From Ensifer adhaerens (lineage in GTDB: Bacteria; Pseudomonadota; Alphaproteobacteria; Rhizobiales; Rhizobiaceae), in the NCBI RefSeq assembly GCF_020035535.1, contig NZ_CP083351.1, forward strand, positions 248,001 through 312,000: DNA of 64,000 bases, written 5' to 3'. A program made the translations under genes and the position numbers. Under the pieces are notes generated by a model. That model searched no databases and was not told the origin of the DNA. It was given only the letters and a program-made list of their open reading frames with translations. Of the stretch, positions 26,864 to 35,900 are shown piece after piece; within the stretch, counting starts at the first letter, position 1, and each line of letters starts with the position of its first letter.

Positions 26864-27141
26864 TCTTCTCTTCAGCGGCTGTTCGTGACCTAGAGCGTCT
26901 CCGAAAATACTTGCAGCCCAAAAGCCCTTTGGCTGCCAAGCGAGCGGCTGAAGCCATCCTGAAGGGTGTGCAGGCCCTTGGCGCACATCCAAAAATGGGG
27001 CGCCTTATTGATGATCTGCCGGATCAGTATCGAGAGTGGCTCATTGATTTTGGAGATAGCGGATACATCACGCGTTACCGCATTGATGAGGACGTTTTGA
27101 CAATCCTCGCCGTGCGGCACCAGAAAGAAAGCGGCTTCTGA
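26851..27141 (+). CDS. ParE/RelE-superfamily toxin
   Basis: 96 residues. IVFSSAAVRDLERLRKYL at the start, AAKRAAEAILKGVQAL, GRLIDDLPDQYREWLIDFGD and GYITRYRIDEDVLTILAVRHQKE at the end follow the ParE fold, including the C-terminal VRHxxE-type signature. ParE members poison gyrase; RelE members cut mRNA; the YREWLI and RHQKE features favour ParE. Complete and in frame with its antitoxin, so likely functional. Confidence 0.88.
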   Translation: MPQIVFSSAAVRDLERLRKYLQPKSPLAAKRAAEAILKGVQALGAHPKMGRLIDDLPDQYREWLIDFGDSGYITRYRIDEDVLTILAVRHQKESGF

Positions 27142-27462
27142 GAGTAAGCCGGCGGTTGGACCGCTCATCAGGGAATACCAACAGACTCAGTTGTTCACCT
27201 TATGGCGTCTCGGATCGCGTAATATATCGACCGGAACGCCTATCAGGTCGCCGATGATTGAGGTCATTCCTTGATGCGGGTGATCTGATCCAGTGCTTGG
27301 TAGTGATTGAAGCCCAAGCAGCGCGAATTTTTAACGTGTGCTTTGCGGGTGCTGATTAATCTATTCGAGTTGCGCGGCAGCCCCGGACAAATATTTGGAC
27401 CTGTGCTTCAGAACCACAGGGCGCTCTACCCGTCACAACGGCCGCCCTAAGCGTTCATGAAG
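27142..27462. other. No gene recognised
   Basis: Convergent region between the toxin and rpsU. Nothing supported. Confidence 0.45.
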
Positions 27463-27693
27463 CTATCTACTCTTTTTCGGCTTCGACGGGAGCAGGCCTT
27501 CGCGTTGCATTTGTTTGCGAGCATTCTTGCGCTGGCGGCTCACCGCCTCGGCTTTCTCGCGCGCCCTCTTAACCGAGGGCTTTTCAAAAGCTTCGCGCAT
27601 CCGCATTTCACGAAAAATGCCCTCGCGCTGGAGCTTCTTTTTCAGGACGCGGAGCGCCTGATCGACATTGTTATCGCGTACTAGAACCTGCAT
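27463..27693 (-). CDS. rpsU: 30S ribosomal protein S21
   Basis: 76 residues. [20 protein letters not shown] and [20 protein letters not shown] are diagnostic of alphaproteobacterial S21, followed by the basic [18 protein letters not shown] tail that contacts 16S rRNA near the 3' end. Alphaproteobacteria often carry more than one copy, and a copy on an accessory replicon is known; whether this is the only one cannot be seen here. Since S21 affects initiation on Shine-Dalgarno sequences, its presence in the same window as anti-SD RNAs is noted without implying a link. Confidence 0.97.
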   Translation of the reverse strand: MQVLVRDNNVDQALRVLKKKLQREGIFREMRMREAFEKPSVKRAREKAEAVSRQRKNARKQMQREGLLPSKPKKSR

Positions 27694-27838
27694 TGGCCGC
27701 TCGTAGTTGGAAAAGGTCGCTCAACTTACAAGTTTTCGCGCTGATTCCAAGTTCACAGTTTGCAGAAACTCGAGCCTTCTAAAATGAAAAGCAAGGCGAC
27801 GCTGAAACCGGGTCCTCGAACCATGCCTCGAGTGGAAT

Positions 27839-28633
27839 TCATGCGACCACAATCGGGACTTTGCTCGGTGACGCCTTCACCCGGTTGTAAAGGTCGATGA
27901 CGTCCTGGTTGATCATGCGCACGCATCCGGAAGATGCCTGAGTGCCAATGGTCCACCATTCCGGTGAGCCGTGTACGCGATAGCCAGTATCGTGGCCGTC
28001 CTTGTAGATATAGTGCGCTCGGGCGCCGAGCGGGTTGTCGAGTCCGCCCGGCTGACCGCCCGTCCATTTCACAAGCTCTGGCTTGCGCGCGATCATCTCT
28101 TTGGGCGGCGTCCAAGTCGGCCACTGCTTTGTGTACTGGATCTCGGCGCGACCGCTCCATTCGAAGCCGGCCTTGCCGATGCCTACGCCGTAACGGATCG
28201 CTTCACCGCCTTCCTGCACCCAATAGAGATGCCGCTCGCTGAGCCGCACCACTATGGTGCCCGGCGCCTCTCCGGTTGGATCGATAACGATTTGCCGCCG
28301 GAATTCCGGCTTGACCTTCTGGTATGGGATTGCCGGGATCACGAAACCATTGTCGATCGTCGAGGCATACATCGTGCCGTTGTCGGTGATGTTGCTGTCG
28401 ACGCTGATCGGTGGGATAGCCCCGGTCGACATGTTGTCAACGCCCGCAGGCGACAAACGAGCGGACGGCTCGAGCGGTTCCAGCGATGGGAGTTCAAGCG
28501 CCTGCGAGCAGCCGGAGGCACCAAGTAACGTCATGACACCGAGGCCTGAAAGCACGCTGCGACGGGAGACGACATATCCGGGCTCTAAAATGGTGTCGCC
28601 GGAGGACAGCTTCTGATCTTGCGGCTTACGCAT
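27839..28633 (-). CDS. L,D-transpeptidase (ErfK/YbiS family), lipoprotein
   Basis: 264 residues. A Tat-type signal (SRRSVLSGLGVMTLLGASGC) includes a lipobox with Cys near residue 42. The YkuD catalytic domain occupies about 115-262: IVVRLSERHLYWVQEGGEAI, HGSPEWWTIG, and the active-site ASSGCVRM with Cys near 237. Enzymes of this family cross-link peptidoglycan between L,D residues or attach proteins to it in the periplasm. Length is normal. Monocistronic; the start at 28633 follows GAAGAG. Confidence 0.93.
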   Translation of the reverse strand: MRKPQDQKLSSGDTILEPGYVVSRRSVLSGLGVMTLLGASGCSQALELPSLEPLEPSARLSPAGVDNMSTGAIPPISVDSNITDNGTMYASTIDNGFVIPAIPYQKVKPEFRRQIVIDPTGEAPGTIVVRLSERHLYWVQEGGEAIRYGVGIGKAGFEWSGRAEIQYTKQWPTWTPPKEMIARKPELVKWTGGQPGGLDNPLGARAHYIYKDGHDTGYRVHGSPEWWTIGTQASSGCVRMINQDVIDLYNRVKASPSKVPIVVA

Positions 28634-28997
28634 GCACTCTTCACCCCAAAAGAACGGTCGGCATCATGCCCTCCGGCTGGGCGCATTTTCACAATTTATG
28701 GTTAAGAAGGCGTGAAATGGGCCTGAATGCTGCTTTCTACTTGCAAGTGTAGGGTGGCAGACGCGATGCGATGCATAAGCCAGTTCCTCGTCGCAAGGAC
28801 TGCATTTCTGGTTCTGGGCAGCAATTATGCACTCCATTGAACCCAGGGCGAGCTGCTTGTCCGCGGTTCGAATCCCTTCAAGGCGAGGGATTTAGACGCC
28901 TCATCGCTTCAAAAGGGCGGGCGTGGCGTTTGGATTTCCCTCGCGCCAGCGCCGGTAGCAAGTGGTCGTCCTTGTGGACCATTGTCGGGTCCGGCGA
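28634..28997. other. No gene recognised
   Basis: Contains a GGTTCGAATCCC string like a tRNA T-loop near 28863, but no cloverleaf can be drawn around it. No supported gene. Confidence 0.5.
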
Positions 28998-29561
28998 TCA
29001 TTCGGCACGTTTGCGGCCCGTGATCATCGCGCGGACCAGATTTTCCTTGTGCTCGATGCTGGCGAGCACAACGCCTGCGACGTGCAAGCCAATAAGACCA
29101 AGGGTCAGGTTCGCCAGCAGTTCATGGGTCTCCTCCACCCACGCGACACCCCAATAGGCGTCGGTCGTCATCATATATCCGGTTGCGGCGATGCCGGAGA
29201 TTGAGATGAGAAGAGCTATCACCATCGCGCCTCCGGCCGGGTTGTGGCCAATATAGCGTCTGGCTTTCAGTGCTATGCTGTCCAGAAGAAATCTAACGGT
29301 TGTGACCGGGCTGTATATGAAGTTCGAAAATCGCGCGTGGCGAGTACCGATAAAGCCCCAGATGACGCGAATGACCAGAAGCCCGATGATTACGTATCCC
29401 GCCAGGATATGGGCCTTTTTCCACTCGTCGCCTGTCAGGTAGGAGAAGGAAAACAGTCCGACGACACTCCAGTGGAACACGCGCACGAGCGGGTCCCAGA
29501 CATTGACCGTCGGCGGCGAGCCCGTGCTCGCCGCATCTAGATCCATCGTGCCCATGATCAT
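28998..29561 (-). CDS. Cytochrome b561-type membrane protein
   Basis: 187 residues with four membrane helices. Haem ligands of the Ni-Fe hydrogenase cytochrome b/cytochrome b561 family are visible: VWDPLVRVFHWSVVG (His in helix 1), AHILAGYVIIGLLVIRVIWG (helix 2), ETHELLANLTLGLIGLHVAG (two His, helix 4). Such proteins pass electrons between quinone and a periplasmic partner. The ATG overlaps the stop of the PepSY gene (ATGA), so they are coupled. This PepSY plus b561 pair lies divergent to a second PepSY gene and a two-component system. Confidence 0.9.
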   Translation of the reverse strand: MIMGTMDLDAASTGSPPTVNVWDPLVRVFHWSVVGLFSFSYLTGDEWKKAHILAGYVIIGLLVIRVIWGFIGTRHARFSNFIYSPVTTVRFLLDSIALKARRYIGHNPAGGAMVIALLISISGIAATGYMMTTDAYWGVAWVEETHELLANLTLGLIGLHVAGVVLASIEHKENLVRAMITGRKRAE

Positions 29562-29833
29562 TCGCTTTCGTTGCCGACCGCAGCGCCGGTCTCGGGGTTG
29601 AACACGGTCTCAACCTTGTTGCCCTTGGCGTCGATAGCGTAAACTTCGTAGCAGCTGCCCTCGACTTTCACCCGGCGCACATCGAGGCCCGTGGCTTTGG
29701 CCTTTTCCTTGATGCTGTTCTCGCTAAGCCACTTGTCCTTGGCCGCGCTTGTGCAATTCTGCTCTTCTTCGGCGCGGGCGACGCCTCCAGAGGCGGTGGC
29801 GAGCAGGAGGGTCGCGAGGATGATCATCTTCAT
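29558..29833 (-). CDS. Periplasmic PepSY-domain protein
   Basis: 91 residues. Signal peptide (IILATLLLATASGGVARA), then a PepSY-like domain (WLSENSIKEKAKATGLDVRR and YEVYAIDAKGNKVETVFNPE). Two Cys (NCTSA and SCYEV) may form a disulfide. PepSY domains inhibit proteases or modulate partners; here it is coupled to the b561 gene. The start lies close to the divergent promoter region with the next PepSY gene. Confidence 0.85.
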   Translation of the reverse strand: MKMIILATLLLATASGGVARAEEEQNCTSAAKDKWLSENSIKEKAKATGLDVRRVKVEGSCYEVYAIDAKGNKVETVFNPETGAAVGNESE

Positions 29834-29965
29834 TTGTCTTCTCCATCAGATACCCAGGAGCGGTTCTGCTCTTCTGGTCGACGTCGAACCTATGGCAGGC
29901 AACATGACGACGACCTGATGGAGATTGTCAGGTTCTTGTCATCTGCGATGGGCTATCGGTGTGCG

Positions 29966-30313
29966 ATGTGTTCGTTTCGCATCCTCAGCGTCTTTGCGCT
30001 TCTCCTTCTCGGCCTGCCCCTGCTGCCGGGACCTGCCCGTGCTGACGATGACCGCTCACATGCTGCCGGAGACGACGACGTCCCGTCGCACGATGATCTC
30101 AGCGAGCTTGTCCGGGAGGGCAGAATTCACCCACTGGCCGTTCTGAAGGCGCAAGTCCTGACCAAACTGCCGGGCGAATTGATCGATGTCAGGGTGGAGC
30201 GCGACGACGGCGTTATCATCTATGAATTCCGGATCCTGAGGGAAAGTGGCCGGGTCACCGAAGTGGAGGTGGAAGCCGCCTCGGGCAGGATCGTCGAAAT
30301 CGAGAACGAATGA
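29966..30313 (+). CDS. Periplasmic PepSY-domain protein of a two-component operon
   Basis: 115 residues from ATG 29966, where a signal peptide (MCSFRILSVFALLLLGLPLL, then GPARA) begins; upstream ATGs at 29948 and 29918 would only lengthen the N-region. The mature part is acidic (DDDRSHAAGDDD) followed by a PepSY domain (AQVLTKLPGELIDVRVERDD, YEFRILRESGRVTEVEVEA). The stop overlaps the response regulator start. PepSY proteins are often the first gene of such two-component operons and may tune the kinase. Confidence 0.8.
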   Translation: MCSFRILSVFALLLLGLPLLPGPARADDDRSHAAGDDDVPSHDDLSELVREGRIHPLAVLKAQVLTKLPGELIDVRVERDDGVIIYEFRILRESGRVTEVEVEAASGRIVEIENE

Positions 30314-30975
30314 TGCGTCTGCTGCTTGCCGAAGACGATCCGCTTATCGCCCGTGACGTGGGTGCTCATCTTGCGAAGGCGGGCTTTAATGTCGTGCACG
30401 AGAAGAATGGAGAGGCGGTGTTGTTCGCGGGCGAACATGAGGACTTCGCGGCTGTCATACTCGACCTGGGTTTACCCACGATCGACGGCCTCACCATCCT
30501 GAAGAGGTGGCGTTCTGCCGGCCGAGGCATGCCCGTGATCATCCTGACGGCACGAGGCAACTGGGAGGAGCGCGTGGAGGGCATCAACGCAGGTGCTGAT
30601 GACTATCTCGGCAAGCCCTTCCGTATCGCCGAATTGCTTGCCCGACTGCACGCCGTGCTGCGCAGATATTCCGGCCAAGCGAGCGCAGTCCTGTCCTCTG
30701 GGCCCGTTTCAATCGACACCCGCCATCGTACGGTTGCGATCGACGGGGTGCCCGTGGACGTGACACCCCTGGAATACAAATGTCTCACTGTCCTCATGCA
30801 AAACCGCAGTCGCGCCGTTTCGCAGATGGAGTTAACCGAACAGCTCTACACTCAGGACTTCGAACGGGAGAGCAATTCCGTTGAAGTCCTTATCGGACGA
30901 TTGCGAAAGAAACTCGGGCGGGACGCAATCGTCACGCGCCGGGGCTTCGGCTATCAGATCGCGGCGGACGAGTGA
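30313..30975 (+). CDS. OmpR/PhoP-family response regulator
   Basis: 220 residues. Receiver domain 1-115: LLAEDDPLIA acidic cluster, phospho-acceptor Asp in VILDLGLP near residue 50, Thr in ILTARG, Lys in LGKPF. Winged-helix DNA-binding domain from about 125: VTPLEYKCLTVLMQNRSRAV, NSVEVLIGRLRKKLG, RRGFGYQI. Starts inside the stop of the PepSY gene (an ATG at 30310 is also possible) and ends overlapping the kinase start. Confidence 0.95.
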   Translation: MRLLLAEDDPLIARDVGAHLAKAGFNVVHEKNGEAVLFAGEHEDFAAVILDLGLPTIDGLTILKRWRSAGRGMPVIILTARGNWEERVEGINAGADDYLGKPFRIAELLARLHAVLRRYSGQASAVLSSGPVSIDTRHRTVAIDGVPVDVTPLEYKCLTVLMQNRSRAVSQMELTEQLYTQDFERESNSVEVLIGRLRKKLGRDAIVTRRGFGYQIAADE

Positions 30976-32345
30976 TGAGGTCGCTCCATGGCCGCTTCAT
31001 TCTTACATCCGTGGTCGTCGTCTCGATCTGCCTCGCAGCGGCGTTTTTTGCTCTCGTTCAGATTTTTGCGGAAAGCTACAGTACGCGCCTCCAGAACGAA
31101 TTGACCGGGCACATAAACCGACTGGCTGCCGTCATCCGCTTCTCTGCTGACGGGAAGGTCCAGGTGCCTGAGAATCCTCCGGACAATCGTTTCCTGCTGC
31201 CTTATGGCGGTCTGTATTGGCAGATCGACGATCCAGTCGGGAAAGTTGAGCTGCGGTCGGCCTCGCTATTCGACTACGCCCTGCCGCTGCCGCAGGAGGC
31301 GCACCCGGTCGGCGTCATGCACCTGTATCGCCTCGCTGGTCCGGAGGGAAAGGATGTCCTGGTCCAGGAGCGCGTTCTGTTGTTGGCCGCACCCGAAGGG
31401 AAAAGGCCTGTCCGGATTGCGGCTGCGGTGAATGCGGATGAGGTCGACAACGCACGCGCGGCCTTCGCTCTCGACATCCTGCCCTATGTGGGCGTGCTGG
31501 CCGTGCTGCTGGTCCTCATGTCGATCATCCAGCTCTGGATCGGCCTGAGACCCCTCGACCACATTGGCCGCGACCTCGAGGCGGTGCGTGACCGCAGCGT
31601 TAGGCGCTTGGCAGGTCCATACCCCCGTGAGGTCCAGCCGCTCGTCGATCGGTTGAACAGACTGCTGGAAACCCAGGCCACGGCCATGGACAACGCAAGG
31701 GGCCGGGCCAGCGACCTGGCGCATGGACTGAAGACACCGCTGACTGTCCTCACCAACAATGCCTTGACCCTCCGCGAGAAGGGTGAGATCGAAATCGCTG
31801 ACGAACTCGACCATCTGGCCGATACCATGCTCTCCCATGTCGAGCACGAGCTGGCCCGTGCGCGGCTCACACCGAGCGCGGACCAGCGGAGCGGCGATGC
31901 CGACGTCGCCAGGATCGTCGGCGAGACGATCCGGATGCTTCAGCACACCGAGGCAGGCGAGCGCCTTTCATGGGAGGCCGGCTTGCAGGAGGGCCTGACG
32001 GCGCCGATTGATCCGCATGATTTTCGCGAATTGGTCGGCAACCTTCTCGAAAACGCATCGAAATGGGCCACGAGCCGTGTGGCTGTCACGGCCGTCCGGC
32101 GCGATGGTCTTATCCGGCTTGTGGTCGAGGACGACGGCCCGGGGGTGTCACCCGAGAGACTGCCGGACCTGCTGCGCCGGGGTGTGCGCCTGGATCGCCT
32201 GAAGCCCGGCTCGGGTCTTGGTCTGGCGATCGTATCCGAGATCGCCAATGTCTATAATCTGGCCCTAACCTTGGAGAATAGCGCCGAAGGCGGCTTGCGC
32301 GCGGAAGTCGCCGGTTCCGACCCGCGTCCTTCGCCGGAGACCTGA
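30975..32345 (+). CDS. Sensor histidine kinase, PhoQ-like layout
   Basis: 456 residues. Two membrane helices (ILTSVVVVSICLAAAFFALV near 10-30; YVGVLAVLLVLMSIIQLWIG near 170) enclose a periplasmic sensor of about 140 residues; a HAMP-like stretch follows. The H-box is DLAHGLKTPL with His near 250, N-box NLLENASKWA, G1 DDGPGVSP and G2 GSGLGLAIV. Partner of the regulator that overlaps its 5' end. The signal sensed is not known; the PepSY and b561 neighbours hint at an envelope or redox cue. Confidence 0.95.
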   Translation: MRSLHGRFILTSVVVVSICLAAAFFALVQIFAESYSTRLQNELTGHINRLAAVIRFSADGKVQVPENPPDNRFLLPYGGLYWQIDDPVGKVELRSASLFDYALPLPQEAHPVGVMHLYRLAGPEGKDVLVQERVLLLAAPEGKRPVRIAAAVNADEVDNARAAFALDILPYVGVLAVLLVLMSIIQLWIGLRPLDHIGRDLEAVRDRSVRRLAGPYPREVQPLVDRLNRLLETQATAMDNARGRASDLAHGLKTPLTVLTNNALTLREKGEIEIADELDHLADTMLSHVEHELARARLTPSADQRSGDADVARIVGETIRMLQHTEAGERLSWEAGLQEGLTAPIDPHDFRELVGNLLENASKWATSRVAVTAVRRDGLIRLVVEDDGPGVSPERLPDLLRRGVRLDRLKPGSGLGLAIVSEIANVYNLALTLENSAEGGLRAEVAGSDPRPSPET

Positions 32346-32433
32346 TGTCGCGGAACATCAAAGCGAAGCTGAACTGAAACTTGGCCTTCTGCTTGTTGCG
32401 TCGGCGGATTGCTGCTTGGCTCGGCTCGCACTT

Positions 32434-32915
32434 CGCAGGCCGAACGGATGCCGCGCGATTTATATGGACAATCGCCATCGCTCCGGTTCTGGGGGCCTAC
32501 TTGTCGAGATAATCCGAAGCCTATGGCATGGGGAATGGGCCTGGACCTCGTCACTGCGCTGTCGATGTCGGCTGCACTCATCTTTGGAGAAGCCTTGGCG
32601 GCAACGGTTGTCGCGCTGATGTACACGGGCGGCACATTCCTCGAAAACTTCGCGGAGGGGCGCGCGCCGCGAAAATGCGTGACTTACTCTCCCGCGTGCC
32701 GCGGACCGCGACGCGCTATCTTGACGGCGGCCTGCACGGGGTTCCTATCGACGGCATCCGGTCTGGCGATCGGCTGCCGGTCCGAAAGGGTGATGTCGTC
32801 CCTGTGGACGGGACGGTCGCGAGCGCCCGGGCCTTCCTCCGCACAGACGGCCCCGGCCGAGGCAGATTATTTCACCGGGTTGCGCGATCGGGCTCGTGGT
32901 CGACAGAGCAAGTGA
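32434..32915 (+). pseudogene. Fragment of a heavy-metal P-type ATPase
   Basis: One frame reads LDLVTALSMSAALIFGEALA and TVVALMYTGGTFLENFAEGR; a second frame continues KMRDLLSRVPRTATRYLDGG, IDGIRSGDRLPVRKGDVVPV and DGTVASARAFLRTD. Together these are the helix and actuator-domain part of a ZntA/CadA-like P1B ATPase. The frame shifts near 32670, the TGES motif expected next is not recognisable, and the phosphorylation and nucleotide domains are missing. Clearly a remnant. Confidence 0.8.
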
Positions 32916-32988
32916 AAACCAAGCCGGTTATTCCACGTAAGCTGGGCGCTGCTCGGCTCGACGTCGCATGACCAGCGATCCGCTTCCG

Positions 32989-35900
32989 TCAGAACTGCCT
33001 TCCCGCCCTCACTTTGCCGCCGGCGGCTTTCTCGCCATCGCCTTCGATGTCGAAGAGCAGATCGGCTGAAAGCATCCAGAGGTCGGCCGTTTGAAGCGAG
33101 AAGCCGGCGGTGATCGACCCGAAAAGGCCGGATCCATCCTGGCCTGAATAGCCCGCGGTGACGCCGAGCTTGGGCGTGAGCGCCGATCCGTTGTCCAGCG
33201 TGAAGGAGCGGGCGATTTCAGCGCCGAGGCTGACGCGGAACTGCTGGGCGTCAAAGCCGTCGATCGCTATCTCGTCGCCTGCGTCGTTGCGCACCGAATA
33301 GTCATCCACCTTTTCGTTGAAGTAGACGGCCCTCAGCTTCGGCGTCAGCACCGTGGCGTCGTCGAGCTGCCACTCTCCCGTGATCGCGGTATCGATTATC
33401 CAGCGCGTCGTGTCGAAATCGCCGTTCCAGAACTCGGTATCGATATCGTTGGCCGAACCGCCGTAAAGAAGGCTCGTGTCCCAGAATACACCCTGGCCGA
33501 TTTCGAGCGAGGCATAGGGACCGGCAAGCCAGCCATTGCCCGTCAGTTCCGCATCAGCGTCACTTGGATCGGTCATGCGATCGAAGTGGAACGACAGGCC
33601 GACAAGCGCTCGCTCCGACAGCAGATAGTCGGCGCCGAGATTGAGCATCGCGAAGCTGCCCCACTTGCCGTCGTTCTGGTCCCGCTTGTGTGCGAGGAAG
33701 GTGCCATCGATCCAGATGTTGAAGGGCGGCAAGGCGGTTGCCTCGATGCCATCCGCAGCGTCCCGCGCGGCATCCAACTGCGCAAGGCTGGTCGAGAAAC
33801 TGGCTGTCATGCCCTCCTCGGACGGTGTCATGCGCGCGGTGACCGAATCTGTTGCGTGTTGCATCTGCCGACGCTCGAGAAGGCCGGGAACGTATATGCC
33901 GTTGGCGATCAGGCCCTGCCGCGTCTCGACAAAGCCGCTGACGAGCGCGTTGATATCCTCCGCCACGTCGGTCGCGGCATAGGCGAGATTATAGGTCACT
34001 GTGCCGATGTTCGAAGAGCCAAGCGAACTCGTCAGGCGGAAACCGACCCTGGCCGCGCCGGAAAATGCCGGATTGGGGGTAAACTGCAAGTACCAGCCGA
34101 CCGGCCCGGTGACCGGACCTGCCTGGGCAAGCCGCCCCTGGATGATCGTGGCGGTGCCGGCGTTGGGAGGCTCCACGAAGGCCACGTCGGCGGACGTAAA
34201 CGGTCCCCCGGTCGCGCCGCGATTGAGATAGATGTCAGGTGGGCTCGTGCCGGCGGGCACATTCACCACCTGGTCGGTGACGGTCGCTCCGCGTGAGTTG
34301 ACCGTCATGCTGTAGGTCGCAGAACCGGACGCGCCGTTGTTGTCCTCGACCACCACAGTAAAGGTGTAGTTGCCTTGGCTTGCGGCATCGAGCGGGCCGG
34401 TCAGCTCGCCGGTCGAAACGTTGAGCACCATGCCGCCGGGCAACGCGCCGGATCCGATCCGATAGAGGAGCGGTGCCGCCCCGCCGGTCGCCGTGATCTG
34501 CTGGCGATAGTCCTCGCCGGCCATCGCATCGCCGAGGGGTCCGGGCTGAGGCGTGAAGGTGAAGGCGGCGATCGGCGCCCTGACGGCAAGCGAATAGGTG
34601 GCCGAGCCCGTGGCGCCATAGGCGTCGGTGGCGGTAACGGTGAAGCCGAAGTTGCCCGTTGCCGTGGGCGTGCCGCCGACATGGCCGGTTGTGCCGTCGA
34701 GCGCAAGTCCGGCCGGAAATGCACCTGCCGTCACGGTGTAGGCATAGGGCGCGGTGCCGCCGGATACGGCAAGGGTCTGGGCGTAAACAGTTCCCTTGGT
34801 GCCGTCGGCAAGCGCGCCTGCGCCAGGCGAGAGTACCAGCGTTGGTGCCGTCACCGTGACGGTAACCGTTGCGGCCGATGAGGTTCCGGCAGCATTGGTG
34901 GCAGTATAGGTGAAGCTGTCCGTCCCGGAATAGCCGGGCGCCGGTGTGTAGGTGATGGTCGTGCCAGACGCTGTCGCCGTGCCGTGGGCGGCAGGGTTTG
35001 CAACCGCAACGCTGTCGGCAGCACCTCCGGTGATCGCAAGTGTGATCCCGTTGGCCGTGGAGTTGGCCGCAACCGTGGCCGTGACGGCGTTGGCGACGGG
35101 CAGGACCTGGTCGACGACAAGGGCATAGCTTTGCGTGCCCGTGAAGGGGCCGGTACCGCTCGCCGCGTCGGTGGCGCTGATCGTGATGTTGAAGGTTCCG
35201 ACCTCCGACGGCGTGCCCGAGAGAACGCCAGCGGCGCTGAGGTTGAGGCCCAGTGGAAGCGTGCCGGATGTGACAGAGTAGCTGTAGGGGGCAATGCCGC
35301 CGGATGCCGTCACCGTCTGGCTATAGGCCGCGCCGAAGGTCGCGTTCGGCAGGGTGGACGGTGCAACCGCGATTGCCGGAGCTGCAATCGTCAGGGAATA
35401 GCTCTGCGAGGCTGTGAAGGGTCCTGTCCCGGTTGAGCTGTCGGTCGTCCTGACCGTGAAGGTGAACATGCCGCCTGCGGTCGGCGTGCCGGAAAGAACG
35501 CCGGCCGAACTCATGCTCAGGCCGGCCGGAAGCGCGCCCGTTACTGAGTAGGTATAGGGGCCGGTTCCGCCCGACGCGCCAAAGGACTGGCTGTAGGCAA
35601 GGCCGGTCGTGCCGCCGGGTAGAGCGCCTGCTGGCGGCGACAGAACCATCGTCGGTGTGTCGACGGTCAACGCATAGGCACGCGCGCCCGTATAGGGCCC
35701 GGTCCCTGCGCTGTCGGTGGCGGTGACCGTGAAGTGGTAGGTTCCCCCACCGGTCGGCGTGCCTGAGATGGTGCCATCGGCGGCCAGCGCGAGGCCGTCC
35801 GGGAGTGCGCCTGCGGTGATCCCAAATGTAAATGGGGCAATGCCGCCCGTAGTGCTCACCGTCGCGCTGTACGAAATGCCGTTCGCCGCGTTCGGCAACG

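Noticed and set aside
28840-28890. GGTTCGAATCCC string resembling a tRNA T-loop
   Set aside because: The bases on both sides do not form a T stem, acceptor stem or anticodon arm; no cloverleaf is possible.
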